Below are positions 17,157 through 25,579 of a stretch of DNA of 63,801 nt, piece by piece (position 1 is the first letter of the stretch; every line of letters begins with the position of its first letter). Both the position numbers and the translations under genes were made by a program. The DNA lies in assembly GCA_024508855.1 (NCBI GenBank), contig JANINJ010000007.1, positions 1 to 63,801 on the forward strand, read 5' to 3'. The notes beneath the pieces are model-generated. The model did no database searches, was not told the DNA's origin, and was given only the letters and a program-made list of their open reading frames with translations. The stretch comes from Xanthobacteraceae bacterium (GTDB lineage Bacteria; Pseudomonadota; Alphaproteobacteria; Rhizobiales; Xanthobacteraceae).

Positions 17157-18932
17157 ATGGCAATCGATGGCGTTAGCGGTCGCACTTCCTACATCGGATC
17201 GTCGATCCTCAATATCAGAAGTCAGCTCGACGATCTGACGCAGCAACTCGCCAGCGGCAAGATATCGAATACCTATGCCGGGCAGGGCGTCAATCGCGGC
17301 CTCGCGGTCGGCCTGCGCGCGCAGATCAACAATCTCGATGCCTATTCCGATGCCGCGACGAACGTGAACACGCGTATCAATGTCGCCAACCTGTCGTTGC
17401 AGGGCCTGATCGATATCGGCACGCAAGTGCAGAACGCGGCCAACGGTTCGTCGATCACGCTCGGCAACAACGGCCAGACCAGCGGGCAGGTGACCGCGCA
17501 AGCCGCCTTCGCCAACGCGATCGAATTGCTCAACACGCAATCCGGAGACCGCTATCTGTTTTCCGGCCGCGCGACCGATACGCCGCCGACCGCTTCCGCG
17601 AACGACATTCTCTACGGCAGTTCCGATGGCACCAAGGCGGGACTGACGCAACTGATCAACGAGCGCAAGCAGGCCGACCTCGGCACCGACGGCATGGGCC
17701 GCGTGGTGATCTCGCAACCCACGCCAACCTCGGTCGGTATCGCCGAGGATGCCGCGCCGTCGCCATTCGGATTGAAGCTAAGCGCGGTGACTTCCACAGC
17801 GTCCGGCGCGACCGTGACATCGACGCCGACGTCGGTGGGACTTGCGACCAATCCGGGCGAAGGCGACAGCTTCAATTTTTCCTTCACGTTGGCGGACGGC
17901 ACCAGCAAGACCGTGCAACTTACCGCGACCAACACGGCGCCGCCGCCGGCGGGTTCGTTCGCAATCGGCGCCGATGCGACAGCGACGTCTGCAAACCTCA
18001 ACACGGCGCTTGTCAGCGCGGAGGGGGCCACGTCCGCGCAATTCGGGGCGCAGGTGAGTTCGCTCAGTTCGTCTTCCGCGGGCGTTACCGTGACGCCGGC
18101 AAGTGCGAGCATCGATCTCGGCACCACCAATCCAAGCGAAGGCGATAGCTTCAAGTTCACGTTCACGCTGCCCGACGGCACCAACGAGACCATTCAACTG
18201 ACGGCGACGAATACGGTGCCGCCGCCGGCGGGGTCGTTTGCCATCGGCGCGGATCCCACGGCAACGGCTGCGAACCTCAACACGGCTCTCACCGGTTCGG
18301 TAAAGACGCTGGCCAACACATCGCTGGTGGCAGCTTCCGCCGTCGCCGCATCGAACAACTTTTTTGACGATCCGCCGATGCGGGTCGATACGTCATCGAC
18401 GTCGTTGACGTCCGCGACGTCACTGGTCGCCGGCACGCCGGCCAATACGGTTTCCTGGTACACCGGCGAAGACGGCACCGATCCGGCGCGCGGCACCGCC
18501 GTCGCGCAAGTCGATCAATCGATCACGGCGCAATATGGCTCGCGTGCCAACGAGCCGGCATTCCGCGCGCTGTTGCAGAACATCGCGGTCTACGCCGCGG
18601 TGACGACGTCCGCGGGCGATCCCAATGCCAATGGCCAGATCACCGCGCTGAGCCAGCGTGTGGCGCAGACGCTGTCGCCGCAACCCGGCGCGCAGACCAT
18701 TCAGGACATTCAGGCCGATTTCGCCGGTGCGCAGACCGCGATCAAGGCTGCGACCGATCGCCAGGCGCAGGTGAAGACGATGGCGCAGACGATGCTGGAT
18801 TCGATCGAGGGCGTGAATCAGGATGAAGTTGCCACCAAGATCCTCGCGCTGCAGACCAGCCTGTCGGCATCGTATCAGACCACGGCGATGCTCTATCAGA
18901 TCAACCTGACGAAATATCTGCCGATCAGCTAA
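17157..18932 (+). CDS. flgL: Hook-associated protein 3, FlgL, with an enlarged repeated middle
   Basis: A 591-residue protein with flagellin-like ends: N-terminal LNIRSQLDDLTQQLASGKIS and NTQSGDRYLFSG, C-terminal ALQTSLSASYQTTAMLYQINL. It forms the second junction layer on which the filament grows. It is much longer than the roughly 300-residue enterobacterial FlgL. The extra length contains a tandem duplication (residues about 232-285 and 325-378; see the repeat entries) with motifs GEGDSF/SEGDSF, QLTATNT and PPPAGSFAIGAD. It is the last gene of flgE-flgK-flgL and is closed by a strong terminator. Confidence 0.92.
   Translation: MAIDGVSGRTSYIGSSILNIRSQLDDLTQQLASGKISNTYAGQGVNRGLAVGLRAQINNLDAYSDAATNVNTRINVANLSLQGLIDIGTQVQNAANGSSITLGNNGQTSGQVTAQAAFANAIELLNTQSGDRYLFSGRATDTPPTASANDILYGSSDGTKAGLTQLINERKQADLGTDGMGRVVISQPTPTSVGIAEDAAPSPFGLKLSAVTSTASGATVTSTPTSVGLATNPGEGDSFNFSFTLADGTSKTVQLTATNTAPPPAGSFAIGADATATSANLNTALVSAEGATSAQFGAQVSSLSSSSAGVTVTPASASIDLGTTNPSEGDSFKFTFTLPDGTNETIQLTATNTVPPPAGSFAIGADPTATAANLNTALTGSVKTLANTSLVAASAVAASNNFFDDPPMRVDTSSTSLTSATSLVAGTPANTVSWYTGEDGTDPARGTAVAQVDQSITAQYGSRANEPAFRALLQNIAVYAAVTTSAGDPNANGQITALSQRVAQTLSPQPGAQTIQDIQADFAGAQTAIKAATDRQAQVKTMAQTMLDSIEGVNQDEVATKILALQTSLSASYQTTAMLYQINLTKYLPIS
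17850..18010 (+). repeat. FlgL internal repeat, unit 1
   Basis: A 161-bp in-frame unit with a close relative 279 bp downstream (18129-18289). By eye about 80 percent of bases agree, and many differences are at third positions. It encodes part of the outward-facing middle of FlgL. Confidence 0.85.
18129..18289 (+). repeat. FlgL internal repeat, unit 2
   Basis: This is the second copy of the 161-bp unit, in the same frame, with a period of 93 codons. Shared peptide motifs include QLTATNT and PPPAGSFAIGAD. Confidence 0.85.
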
Positions 18933-18953
18933 GCCGAACTCGGTTGCAAATGA

Positions 18954-18987
18954 AAAGGCCCTCGCAGCGAGGGCCTTTTGTTTTTTG
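18954..18987. terminator. Terminator between flgL and flbT
   Basis: A GC-rich hairpin with arms AAGGCCCTCG and CGAGGGCCTT and a CAG loop, followed by TTGTTTTTT on the plus strand and preceded by A-rich bases for the minus strand. It lies between the convergent flgL and flbT genes and can serve both. Confidence 0.9.
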
Positions 18988-19007
18988 GTGTACGATGCGA
19001 TCCGGCG

Positions 19008-19448
19008 TCATGCGGATTTGCGGCTGCCTTGTTTGGCGAGACTTTGTTTGACGCGGAGGCGCCGTGCGGTCTCGAGCAATTCTGCTTCGTGCGCGATCAG
19101 GTTCTTGGCTTCCTTGAGCGCGTGATACAGATCGCCGTTGAGGATGTGATTGTTGATCGCCTCGATGAACGGCCACGTGCTGTGGGCCGTGCTGAGGACA
19201 TCGCGGACCAGACTGAAATAAGTCGGGTGATGCGTCATCGGATCCGGCGACAGATACATCAACTGGACCGCGAGATAGATCAGCTTGGCCGGAGTGTCGG
19301 CGCTTTCCGGCGTCAGGATGTCCTTTTCGCGCAGGATCGGAATCCGGTCGCCTTCGATCAGGAGTTTTGCGCGCTGGTCGGTATTGGTGATGACGCAAGC
19401 GCCGATGATGATCCGCTCGTGCGGCTTCAGTTCAACCTTCAACGCCAT
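19008..19448 (-). CDS. flbT: FlbT, post-transcriptional regulator of flagellin
   Basis: A 146-residue FlbT. The conserved start LKVELKPHERIIIGACVITN, the central ILREKDILTPESADTPAKLIYLAVQLMYL and the DPMTHHPTYFSLVRDVL block fit the family. In Caulobacter FlbT binds flagellin mRNA and lowers its translation until the hook is complete. The ATG at 19448 is chosen because GGAGA sits six to seven bases upstream; an ATG two codons earlier would touch that site. It diverges from the flagellin gene, its expected target, and a CtrA-type box lies in the gap. Confidence 0.92.
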   Translation of the reverse strand: MALKVELKPHERIIIGACVITNTDQRAKLLIEGDRIPILREKDILTPESADTPAKLIYLAVQLMYLSPDPMTHHPTYFSLVRDVLSTAHSTWPFIEAINNHILNGDLYHALKEAKNLIAHEAELLETARRLRVKQSLAKQGSRKSA

Positions 19449-19568
19449 GTGCATTCTCCATTCGCCGGTATCGCGCCGGCGTTGTGCATGGAACGTGCGC
19501 CATCGCTCAAGCTGAATGCGACGATCGGCGCGGACGTGTTCCTGCTTGCGGTGATCCTTTCCGATCAC

Positions 19569-19585
19569 GGTTAACGATCGGTAAA
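19569..19585 (-). promoter_or_regulatory. CtrA-type box upstream of flbT
   Basis: Read on the minus strand this is TTTA-N7-TTAACC, one base from the CtrA consensus TTAA-N7-TTAAC. It lies about 120 bp upstream of the flbT start in the flbT-flagellin gap. The same variant occurs before fliX. Confidence 0.5.
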
Positions 19586-19730
19586 CGCGCTTCGCCGGCG
19601 AATGCACGCGGCGGGCGAATTATGCCGTCAGGACAACGACATTGATTGAAATGGCTGCTCGGAGCGAGACGGCGGAATTCCTGCAGGTCGTTCGAACTGC
19701 ACGAGAGGAATTCATGTTTTTTTAGAGTCT

Positions 19731-19746
19731 TGGCTCCAGTGTGGCG
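19731..19746 (+). promoter_or_regulatory. Probable sigma-54 promoter of the flagellin gene
   Basis: TGGCTCCAGTGTGGCG keeps the invariant GG and GC pairs at 10-bp spacing, with one change in each half (TGGCTC for TGGCAC, TGGC for TTGC). It would give a leader of about 55-60 nt before the start at 19815. The call is weaker than for flgE. Confidence 0.5.
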
Positions 19747-19814
19747 CTGTCGTCCGATGGAAAAGATCGGCGCTACGCTCGCACACTACGTTCACACCAG
19801 AAAGGTATGACACA

Positions 19815-21341
19815 ATGTCCGATATCGTTCTCTCGGCGTCAGTACGCCAGAACCTCCTCTCCCTCCAGTCCACCGCCGATCTGCTCTCCACGACGCAGAA
19901 CCGCCTTGCCACCGGCAATAAGGTTAACTCGGCGCTCGACAATCCGACCAACTTCTTCACCGCGCAGGGCTTGAACAACCGCGCCAGCGACATCAACAAC
20001 CTGCTGGACTCGATCGGTAACGGCGTGCAGGTGCTGCAGGCTGCCAACACCGGCATCACCTCGATCCAGAAGCTGGTCGATACCGCGAAGTCGATCGCCA
20101 ACCAGGCGCTGCAGACTCCGTCGGGCTATTCCACCAAGTCCGAAGCCAGTGCCACCATCACCGGCGCGACCGCATCGAACCTGCTCGGCGGCACGACGAC
20201 CGCGGCGACCAATGCCAAGACCACGAGCACCGTCGATCTGAGCGGCGGAATCGATGCCTCCGGCGGTGCCAAGACGTTCACGATCAACGGTCAGACCGTG
20301 ACGCTGGCCACGAACGGCGGCAGCGGCGGTGACGGCAACTATTCGATCAGCGACATCGAAGCCGCGATCAACGGTACCACCGGTGTCGGCGTGAACGCCA
20401 CCGATGACGGCGCCGGCCACCTGGTTCTGACCAGCACGGGCACCGCGGGTGCGGCCGATGCCATTACGCTCGGCGGCACGGACGTTGCTGCAGTATTCGG
20501 CGCCACCCCCACGGAGACTGCCGGCGCTGACGCCAGCACCACGGGCGGTCTGTCGGGTACGACCCTGAGCATCGCTGCGACCGGTAGCACCGGCACCGCG
20601 ATCAACATCGCCTTCGGCACCGCAAGCGGTCAGGTTTCGACCCTCGATCAGTTGAACACGGCGCTGGCCGCGAACAACCTGACGGCGTCGATCGACACAA
20701 CCGGCAAGCTCACGATCACCACGACCAACGACTACGCGTCGTCGACGATCGGTGCGCTCAGCGGTTCGGCTACGGGTACGGGTCTGTTCACTGCCGGTGC
20801 AGGTTCTGCCCCGGTTGCGGACGCTAACTCGCAGAACACCCGCGCCAGCCTGATCTCGCAGTACAATCAGGTCATCGACCAGATCAAGACGACGGCGCAG
20901 GACTCCTCGTTCAACGGCGTCAACCTGCTGAACGGCGACCAGCTCAAGCTGGTGTTCAACGAAACCGGCAAGTCTACGCTGACGATCTCCGGCGTGACCG
21001 ACGATCCGGCCGGTCTCGGCCTGTCGAAGCTGGCTTCCGGCACCGACTTCCTCGACAATGCCTCGACCAACAGCGTTCTCGACTCGCTCAACAACGCGTC
21101 GAGCACCTTGCGTTCGCAGGCGTCGAGCTTCGGTTCGAACCTCTCGATCGTGCAGATCCGTCAGGACTTCAACAAGAACCTGATCAACGTGCTGCAGACC
21201 GGTTCGTCGAACCTGACGCTCGCCGACACCAACGAAGAAGCGGCCAACAGCCAGGCGCTGTCGACCCGCCAGTCGATCGCCGTCTCGGCGCTGGCACTGG
21301 CCAACCAGTCGCAGCAGAGCGTGCTGCAGCTGCTCCGCTAA
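19815..21341 (+). CDS. Flagellin
   Basis: A 508-residue flagellin. The terminal D0/D1 helices are clear: N-terminal LSASVRQNLLSLQSTADLLS and GVQVLQAANTGITSIQKLVD, C-terminal FNKNLINVLQTGSSNLTLAD and SVLQLLR. Between them lies a Gly/Thr/Ala-rich variable region of about 200 residues (about 105-330) with TFTINGQTVTL-type modules like the DUF1522 insertion known in related flagellins. It is the only flagellin gene in the window. flbT and flaF flank it, and a strong terminator follows. Confidence 0.95.
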   Translation: MSDIVLSASVRQNLLSLQSTADLLSTTQNRLATGNKVNSALDNPTNFFTAQGLNNRASDINNLLDSIGNGVQVLQAANTGITSIQKLVDTAKSIANQALQTPSGYSTKSEASATITGATASNLLGGTTTAATNAKTTSTVDLSGGIDASGGAKTFTINGQTVTLATNGGSGGDGNYSISDIEAAINGTTGVGVNATDDGAGHLVLTSTGTAGAADAITLGGTDVAAVFGATPTETAGADASTTGGLSGTTLSIAATGSTGTAINIAFGTASGQVSTLDQLNTALAANNLTASIDTTGKLTITTTNDYASSTIGALSGSATGTGLFTAGAGSAPVADANSQNTRASLISQYNQVIDQIKTTAQDSSFNGVNLLNGDQLKLVFNETGKSTLTISGVTDDPAGLGLSKLASGTDFLDNASTNSVLDSLNNASSTLRSQASSFGSNLSIVQIRQDFNKNLINVLQTGSSNLTLADTNEEAANSQALSTRQSIAVSALALANQSQQSVLQLLR

Positions 21342-21366
21342 GCGCGACGCTAGACTTCAAGACGAA

Positions 21367-21398
21367 GGCGGCGGGGGAAACCCCGCCGCTTTTGTTTT
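21367..21398 (+). terminator. Terminator after flagellin
   Basis: A perfect 9-bp stem (GCGGCGGGG with CCCCGCCGC) with a GAAA tetraloop is followed by TTTTGTTTT. It lies 26 bp after the flagellin stop. Confidence 0.93.
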
Positions 21399-21537
21399 GG
21401 GAGGTGCGATCCGATCGACGAGCGAAAAATCGCCCGGATTAAGACACAGTTGAAAACAGCCGGTAACCATATCTAAAGAGCTGCAGTACTAGAGTGTTGC
21501 TACCCGCTTCCTTCAGCGAATCCCATCGAGGTCGTGA

Positions 21538-21903
21538 ATGTCCAATGCCGCTTCAGCCTATGCCCGCACGTCGCAAACGACGGCGTCCCCTCGCGAGATC
21601 GAAGCACAGGCGTTGCTGAAGGCAGCACGACAACTCCAGGAAGTGCAGTCCAACTGGACCGGTCCCGACAAGAACATGCACAACGCATTGCTGTTCAACC
21701 GCCGGCTCTGGTCGATCTTCATGAGCGCGGCCGAGAGCGACGAGAATCCGCAGTCGCTGGAAATCCGGCAGAACATCGCCAACATCGGCGTGTTCGTCAT
21801 GAAGCAGACGGTGGAAATGCAGACCAATCCCGATCCGTCGAAGCTGAAGTCGCTGATCGACATCAACTGCAACATCGCGGCGGGTCTTTCGGGCCGCGCC
21901 TGA
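21538..21903 (+). CDS. flaF: FlaF, flagellar biosynthesis regulator
   Basis: A 121-residue FlaF. The pattern ASAYARTSQTTASPREIEAQ, then LWSIFMSAAESDENPQSLEIRQNIANIGVFV, is the family signature. FlaF promotes flagellin translation or secretion and works against FlbT in Caulobacter and Brucella. It lies 196 bp after flagellin, beyond its terminator, so it needs its own promoter. A TTAA-N7-TTGA sequence about 95 bp upstream is one base from a CtrA box but is not claimed as a site. Confidence 0.92.
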   Translation: MSNAASAYARTSQTTASPREIEAQALLKAARQLQEVQSNWTGPDKNMHNALLFNRRLWSIFMSAAESDENPQSLEIRQNIANIGVFVMKQTVEMQTNPDPSKLKSLIDINCNIAAGLSGRA

Positions 21904-21924
21904 GACAAACGTCAAGGCGACGCC

Positions 21925-22302
21925 ATGTCGGACATCTGGAATATTATTTCATCGAACTACGTGACGGTGGGCGGCGCCGTGCCGTCCAACTCGAAATACG
22001 TCGCGGTCGATCCGGATGCCTATCAGGGGACGTGGTCCGGTCAGTACGGTGACGGGCAAAAGTTCGACGTCTCGATCTCGAATGTCGACGGCTTCCGCGC
22101 CAAGGTGAAGTACCAGAGCGGCAGCACCGTCAAATATCAGGACGTGCTGATCCGTGACAGCTCGTTCCGGATCGGGGATTCGAAATTCATCCTTACCGGC
22201 AAGGACGCGGACGGCAACGACACCGCGCAGATCGCCACCGTTGCGACGAGTCCGGTGACGGGTGTATCGACGCTGGAGAAAGCGGTCGCAACGCGCAGTT
22301 GA
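21925..22302 (+). CDS. Unknown protein in the flaF locus
   Basis: A 125-residue soluble protein with no family I recognise. A short helix (MSDIWNIISSNYVTVGG) is followed by a strand-rich body: YQGTWSGQYGDGQKFDVSISNVDGFRAKVKYQSG, then DVLIRDSSFRIGDSKFIL. It looks like a small beta-barrel or beta-sandwich. It starts 21 bp after the flaF stop on the same strand, so it is probably co-transcribed and linked to flagellin handling or filament assembly. No signal peptide or membrane helix is seen. Confidence 0.7.
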   Translation: MSDIWNIISSNYVTVGGAVPSNSKYVAVDPDAYQGTWSGQYGDGQKFDVSISNVDGFRAKVKYQSGSTVKYQDVLIRDSSFRIGDSKFILTGKDADGNDTAQIATVATSPVTGVSTLEKAVATRS

Positions 22303-22329
22303 GCGCGCCGGCGATCGGCAGCCGGCCGA

Positions 22330-22695
22330 TCAGGCCAGTAGGTCGGCGGCGGGCTCGCGGACCGGATTGTTCTTCATCATATCGAGCGTGTGGAAATAGG
22401 CGCGCCGGCGCAGCATCGCTTCGTCCGGGAATTGCCGGACCACCAGACTCGTGCGGTTATCCACCACCTGATACACGATCGAATTCGACGACCGGTCGAT
22501 GACGGTCTGGTGCGAGGTGCTGTCGGGCGAGGGCTGCGAGTCGTTACGCATGCGCGCAGCCGCATTCGCCGCCGAGACGCTCTGGCTGGCGGGCAGGTCG
22601 GTCGCGACGGCATCCTTCGGTGCCTCGCTTGAAGGTTGCGGCAGCGCGACTGCCGTCGCAGCGCTCACACCCTTGATGTTGAAATCCGTACCCAT
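22330..22695 (-). CDS. FlaG-like protein
   Basis: A 121-residue protein with a low-complexity N-terminal half and a C-terminal block, SIVYQVVDNRTSLVVRQFPDEAMLRRRAYFHTLD, of the FlaG pattern (hydrophobic strand, Asp, turn, VVRQxPxE, Leu). FlaG proteins affect filament length in several bacteria. Identity is weak, and it could be another small flagellar-locus protein. It faces the unknown gene tail to tail with 27 bp between them. Confidence 0.55.
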   Translation of the reverse strand: MGTDFNIKGVSAATAVALPQPSSEAPKDAVATDLPASQSVSAANAAARMRNDSQPSPDSTSHQTVIDRSSNSIVYQVVDNRTSLVVRQFPDEAMLRRRAYFHTLDMMKNNPVREPAADLLA

Positions 22696-22843
22696 GGCAG
22701 CCTCCAGGCATGCTGTGAGTCAAATCCCAACCCCTCTCCCTAATCAAGTATGGGGAACCGGTCTCAACATCGCGTTAGGAAAAGCGATGAATAGGTCGCT
22801 GCAACAGGCTGAATAATTTGAATTAAATGCAGACGTCGCGCAG

Positions 22844-23713
22844 TCAGGCAGCCGCCGCGCTTCGCGTGATGCCTCGCCGGATGTAGCGGCCAAGCTCGAC
22901 CGTGGCCGGTCTCGCGTGACGCGCAGGCATGTGCAGGTTGATGGCAAAAGGCGGCAGCTCGGGCAGCCCGTCTTCCGCCGAGAGAATGTCGAGGTCGGAA
23001 GGTACGGTGAAGGCGAGCCAGGCAGTGACGGCGATATCGTTTCGCACTGTCGCTGCCGTTGCATCGATGCTACCGTTTTCGAACATCGTCTTCCACACGC
23101 GGCCGTGATCGTGCAGCGCGGAGAGAACGGCCGGCCGAAATGCGCACGTCTCCGCGACCATCGAGATCGGCAGCGGCGTCTTTCTGTGCGCCGATCCGTT
23201 TCTGGCGCCGACCCAGACCAGCCGTTCGACGCCGAGGCATTCGCCGCGCGAAGGCCCAACGGTTTCCTCGATGACGGCGATGTCGATCTCGCCGGCCTCG
23301 AGATGCCGCGCCAGTTCCGGCGACGAGGCGCAATGGAGCGAAATCTCGACGCGGGGAAATGCCTCCGCATAGTCTTTCAGCGCGGACGCAATCGACGTGC
23401 CGGCAAGGTCGTAAGGTACGCCGAGGCGAACGCGGCCATCGATCCGCGCCGTCGTCATGTCGGCCCAGATGTCGTCGTTGAGGTCGAGCATGCGGCGCGC
23501 CTGTCCGAGCAGGCGTTCGCCGTGAGAGGTCAACCGCATCTGCCGCCGGTCACGCACGAACAAGGCATGGCCGAGCTGTGCTTCAAGCCGCGCGATCTGC
23601 TGGCTGACGGCACTCTGGGTCAGGTTCAGCATATTCGCCGCCGCCGTCATGCTGGCGCAGTCGGCGACACCGACAAAGGTCCGGAGCAGCGCCGTGTCGA
23701 GGTTGCGTGTCAT
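22844..23713 (-). CDS. LysR-type transcriptional regulator
   Basis: A 289-residue LysR protein. The N-terminal helix-turn-helix is clear (LLRTFVGVADCASMTAAANM, then LNLTQSAVSQQIARLEAQLG) and is followed by an effector-binding domain starting near residue 90 (RVRLGVPYDLAG). The start at 23713 (MTRNLD) is preferred; the earlier in-frame ATGs would cover the palindrome at 23729-23747. It diverges from a beta-hydroxyacid dehydrogenase gene, its likely target. The pair interrupts the flagellar cluster without any flagellar link. Confidence 0.9.
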   Translation of the reverse strand: MTRNLDTALLRTFVGVADCASMTAAANMLNLTQSAVSQQIARLEAQLGHALFVRDRRQMRLTSHGERLLGQARRMLDLNDDIWADMTTARIDGRVRLGVPYDLAGTSIASALKDYAEAFPRVEISLHCASSPELARHLEAGEIDIAVIEETVGPSRGECLGVERLVWVGARNGSAHRKTPLPISMVAETCAFRPAVLSALHDHGRVWKTMFENGSIDATAATVRNDIAVTAWLAFTVPSDLDILSAEDGLPELPPFAINLHMPARHARPATVELGRYIRRGITRSAAAA

Positions 23714-23728
23714 GGTCCCATTATCGAT

Positions 23729-23747
23729 GCTTATGCAGTCCATAAGC
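23729..23747. promoter_or_regulatory. LysR-type operator palindrome
   Basis: GCTTATGCAGTCCATAAGC is a perfect 7-bp inverted repeat with a 5-bp centre and contains T-N11-A, the LysR box. It lies 16 bp upstream of the regulator start and 98 bp from the divergent target gene, so it suits autorepression with activation of the neighbour. Confidence 0.7.
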
Positions 23748-23844
23748 AATATGCGCTTCCTTCATATCAGCCAGCGGAATAGCAACGCCCGTATCATCGC
23801 GGGGCGGACAGCTTGTCATTTTCATTGAAGATCGGGAGACGCGC

Positions 23845-24768
23845 ATGACCTTGGGCTTCATTGGCCTTGGCGTGATGGGGCAGCCCATGGCCTTGAACCT
23901 CGCGCGGGCCGGCGCCTCGCTCCTGGTCTGGAATCGCTCGGCGGAACGATGCGACGCGTTACGCGCAGCCGGTGCAACCGTAGCAGCGAACGCGGCCGAG
24001 GTGTTTCGGCAGGCGCGCATCGTGATCCTGATGATGGCCACCGACGCGGCGATCGACGCCGTGCTGGAGCGCGGGACGCCAGCCTTTGCCATCAATGTCG
24101 CCGGAAAAATCGTCGTCCACATGGGAACGACGGCGGCTGATTATTCCCGGCAGCTCGAAGCGGATATTCGCGCGGCGGGCGGGCGTTACGTGGAGGCTCC
24201 GGTGTCCGGCTCGCGCAAGCCGGCCGAAGCCGGACAACTGGTGGCGATGCTTGCGGGCGATGCGGATGCGGTTGCGGAGGTTCGTCCGCTGATCCGGCCG
24301 GTCTGCCGCGAGGCGGTCGTCTGCGGTGCCGTGCCGAACGCGCTGCTGATGAAACTCGCGGTGAACGTGTTTCTGATCACCATGGTCACCGGCCTCGCCG
24401 AAGCGGTGCATTTTGCGAAGGAGCACGGGCTGGACCTGTCGCTGCTCGCGACGATTCTCGATGCAGGGCCGATGGCGAGCGATGTGTCGCGGGTCAAAGT
24501 CGCAAAACTGGTCGCGGATGATTTTTCCGTGCAGGCGGCGATTACCGACGTGCTCAAGAACAACCGGTTGATTGCCGAGGCGGCGCGGCAGGCCGGCATC
24601 GCGTCGCCGCTGCTGGATGTCTGCTACGCGCTCTATGGCGAGACCGAGCGCATGGGGCTCGGGCAGTCGGACATGGCTGCGGTCGTTCACGCGATCTCGC
24701 AACGGACGGCTGCGTCACGGGATCGCGCTGCCGATGTGTCGTCCGCAACGACTAGAGCGAACGGCTGA
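23845..24768 (+). CDS. 3-hydroxyisobutyrate dehydrogenase-type oxidoreductase
   Basis: A 307-residue beta-hydroxyacid dehydrogenase. The NAD(P) fold opens with [21 protein letters not shown], with [12 protein letters not shown] after it. The substrate motif [16 protein letters not shown] is near residue 118, and the catalytic Lys lies in [12 protein letters not shown] near residue 171. The family reduces or oxidises small beta-hydroxyacids or succinic semialdehyde-like compounds; the exact substrate is open. Its 3' end overlaps the 3' end of the minus-strand flgN-like gene by 17 bp, a tight junction that marks where this block meets the flagellar genes. Confidence 0.87.
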   Translation: MTLGFIGLGVMGQPMALNLARAGASLLVWNRSAERCDALRAAGATVAANAAEVFRQARIVILMMATDAAIDAVLERGTPAFAINVAGKIVVHMGTTAADYSRQLEADIRAAGGRYVEAPVSGSRKPAEAGQLVAMLAGDADAVAEVRPLIRPVCREAVVCGAVPNALLMKLAVNVFLITMVTGLAEAVHFAKEHGLDLSLLATILDAGPMASDVSRVKVAKLVADDFSVQAAITDVLKNNRLIAEAARQAGIASPLLDVCYALYGETERMGLGQSDMAAVVHAISQRTAASRDRAADVSSATTRANG

Positions 24769-25228
24769 CCGCGAGCGGAGTGAAGTGGCGCGGGCTGGGC
24801 GCCGCGCGCTGGCCGTTCGCGGTATAGGTCTGCGGAATATTGCGGCGCTGCATCTCGGCGTTGACGCCGCGCACGATGCCTTCGGAGACCGCATGGGCCG
24901 TCGCCAGCACGGTCAGGTTCATCTGCAGCATGGCGCGAAACACGTCGTGGTGGCGATGCAGCGTCGCCAGCAGGTCGGGCGACGTCGATTTCAGGTAATC
25001 GCGGTTGGCCTTCAGCGTCGAGACGATGCCGACATAGTGCCGTGACAGTTCGGTCTTCCTGACATCGAGCGCCATCCCGTCGGCAATCTTCCCGGCGCGC
25101 ACTAGTTCGGTTTCCTGCTCGACGACCTTGAGCAGCGCGTCCATCACGTCGACAAGTTCGGCCGCGAGCCTGCGCACATCGGCTTGCGTGATCGCGGGCG
25201 TCGCCACGGGCTGCGGTTGATGCATCAT
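24752..25228 (-). CDS. FlgN-like flagellar chaperone
   Basis: A 158-residue, mainly helical protein ([28 protein letters not shown], then [20 protein letters not shown]) with the FlgN pattern of two long helices with E-x-L-x-x-G. FlgN-type chaperones bind FlgK and FlgL and bring them to the export gate. The C-terminal 30 residues are Pro/Ala-rich. It is the last gene of flgI-flgJ-flgN on the minus strand, with 15 bp to flgJ. Co-location with the hook-associated genes supports the role. Confidence 0.72.
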   Translation of the reverse strand: MMHQPQPVATPAITQADVRRLAAELVDVMDALLKVVEQETELVRAGKIADGMALDVRKTELSRHYVGIVSTLKANRDYLKSTSPDLLATLHRHHDVFRAMLQMNLTVLATAHAVSEGIVRGVNAEMQRRNIPQTYTANGQRAAPSPRHFTPLAVSRSL

Positions 25229-25243
25229 GATGTCCTCGAGGGC

Positions 25244-25579
25244 TTAGCTTGCGCGATTGGCTTGTTGCATGATCAGCGTGCGATAGACGTCATTGGAAAT
25301 GCCGATGCCGCCGGATTGCGCGAACGACTTGGCGTATTGTTCGGTGAGCATCGAGCGCCACACGCCGGTGCCGGTGGTATCGCCGAACGGGCCTTCGCCC
25401 TTCAGGCCGGTGGTCATCTGCGCGAACATGGTGTTGAGGAACATCGCCTCGAAATCCTGCGCCGTGGCCTTGGCCTTCTTCTGCGCTTCCGGCGAGACCT
25501 TGGCGAGCGCGTTGGCGAACAGCGTATCGGGACGGCTGTTGACCTGTGGCCGGGCGGCGGGGGCGAAGGAATTCATCAC
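25244..25579 (-). CDS. flgJ: FlgJ rod-binding domain protein
   Basis: A 111-residue protein covering only the N-terminal rod-capping part of FlgJ: ATAQDFEAMFLNTMFAQMT and GTGVWRSMLTEQYAKSFAQSGGIGISNDVYR. The muramidase domain of enterobacterial FlgJ is absent, as is usual in alphaproteobacteria, where another enzyme opens the wall. It helps build the rod in the periplasm. The start overlaps the flgI stop by 4 bp (ATG at 25579 or 25576), so translation is coupled. Confidence 0.88.
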   Translation of the reverse strand: MMNSFAPAARPQVNSRPDTLFANALAKVSPEAQKKAKATAQDFEAMFLNTMFAQMTTGLKGEGPFGDTTGTGVWRSMLTEQYAKSFAQSGGIGISNDVYRTLIMQQANRAS

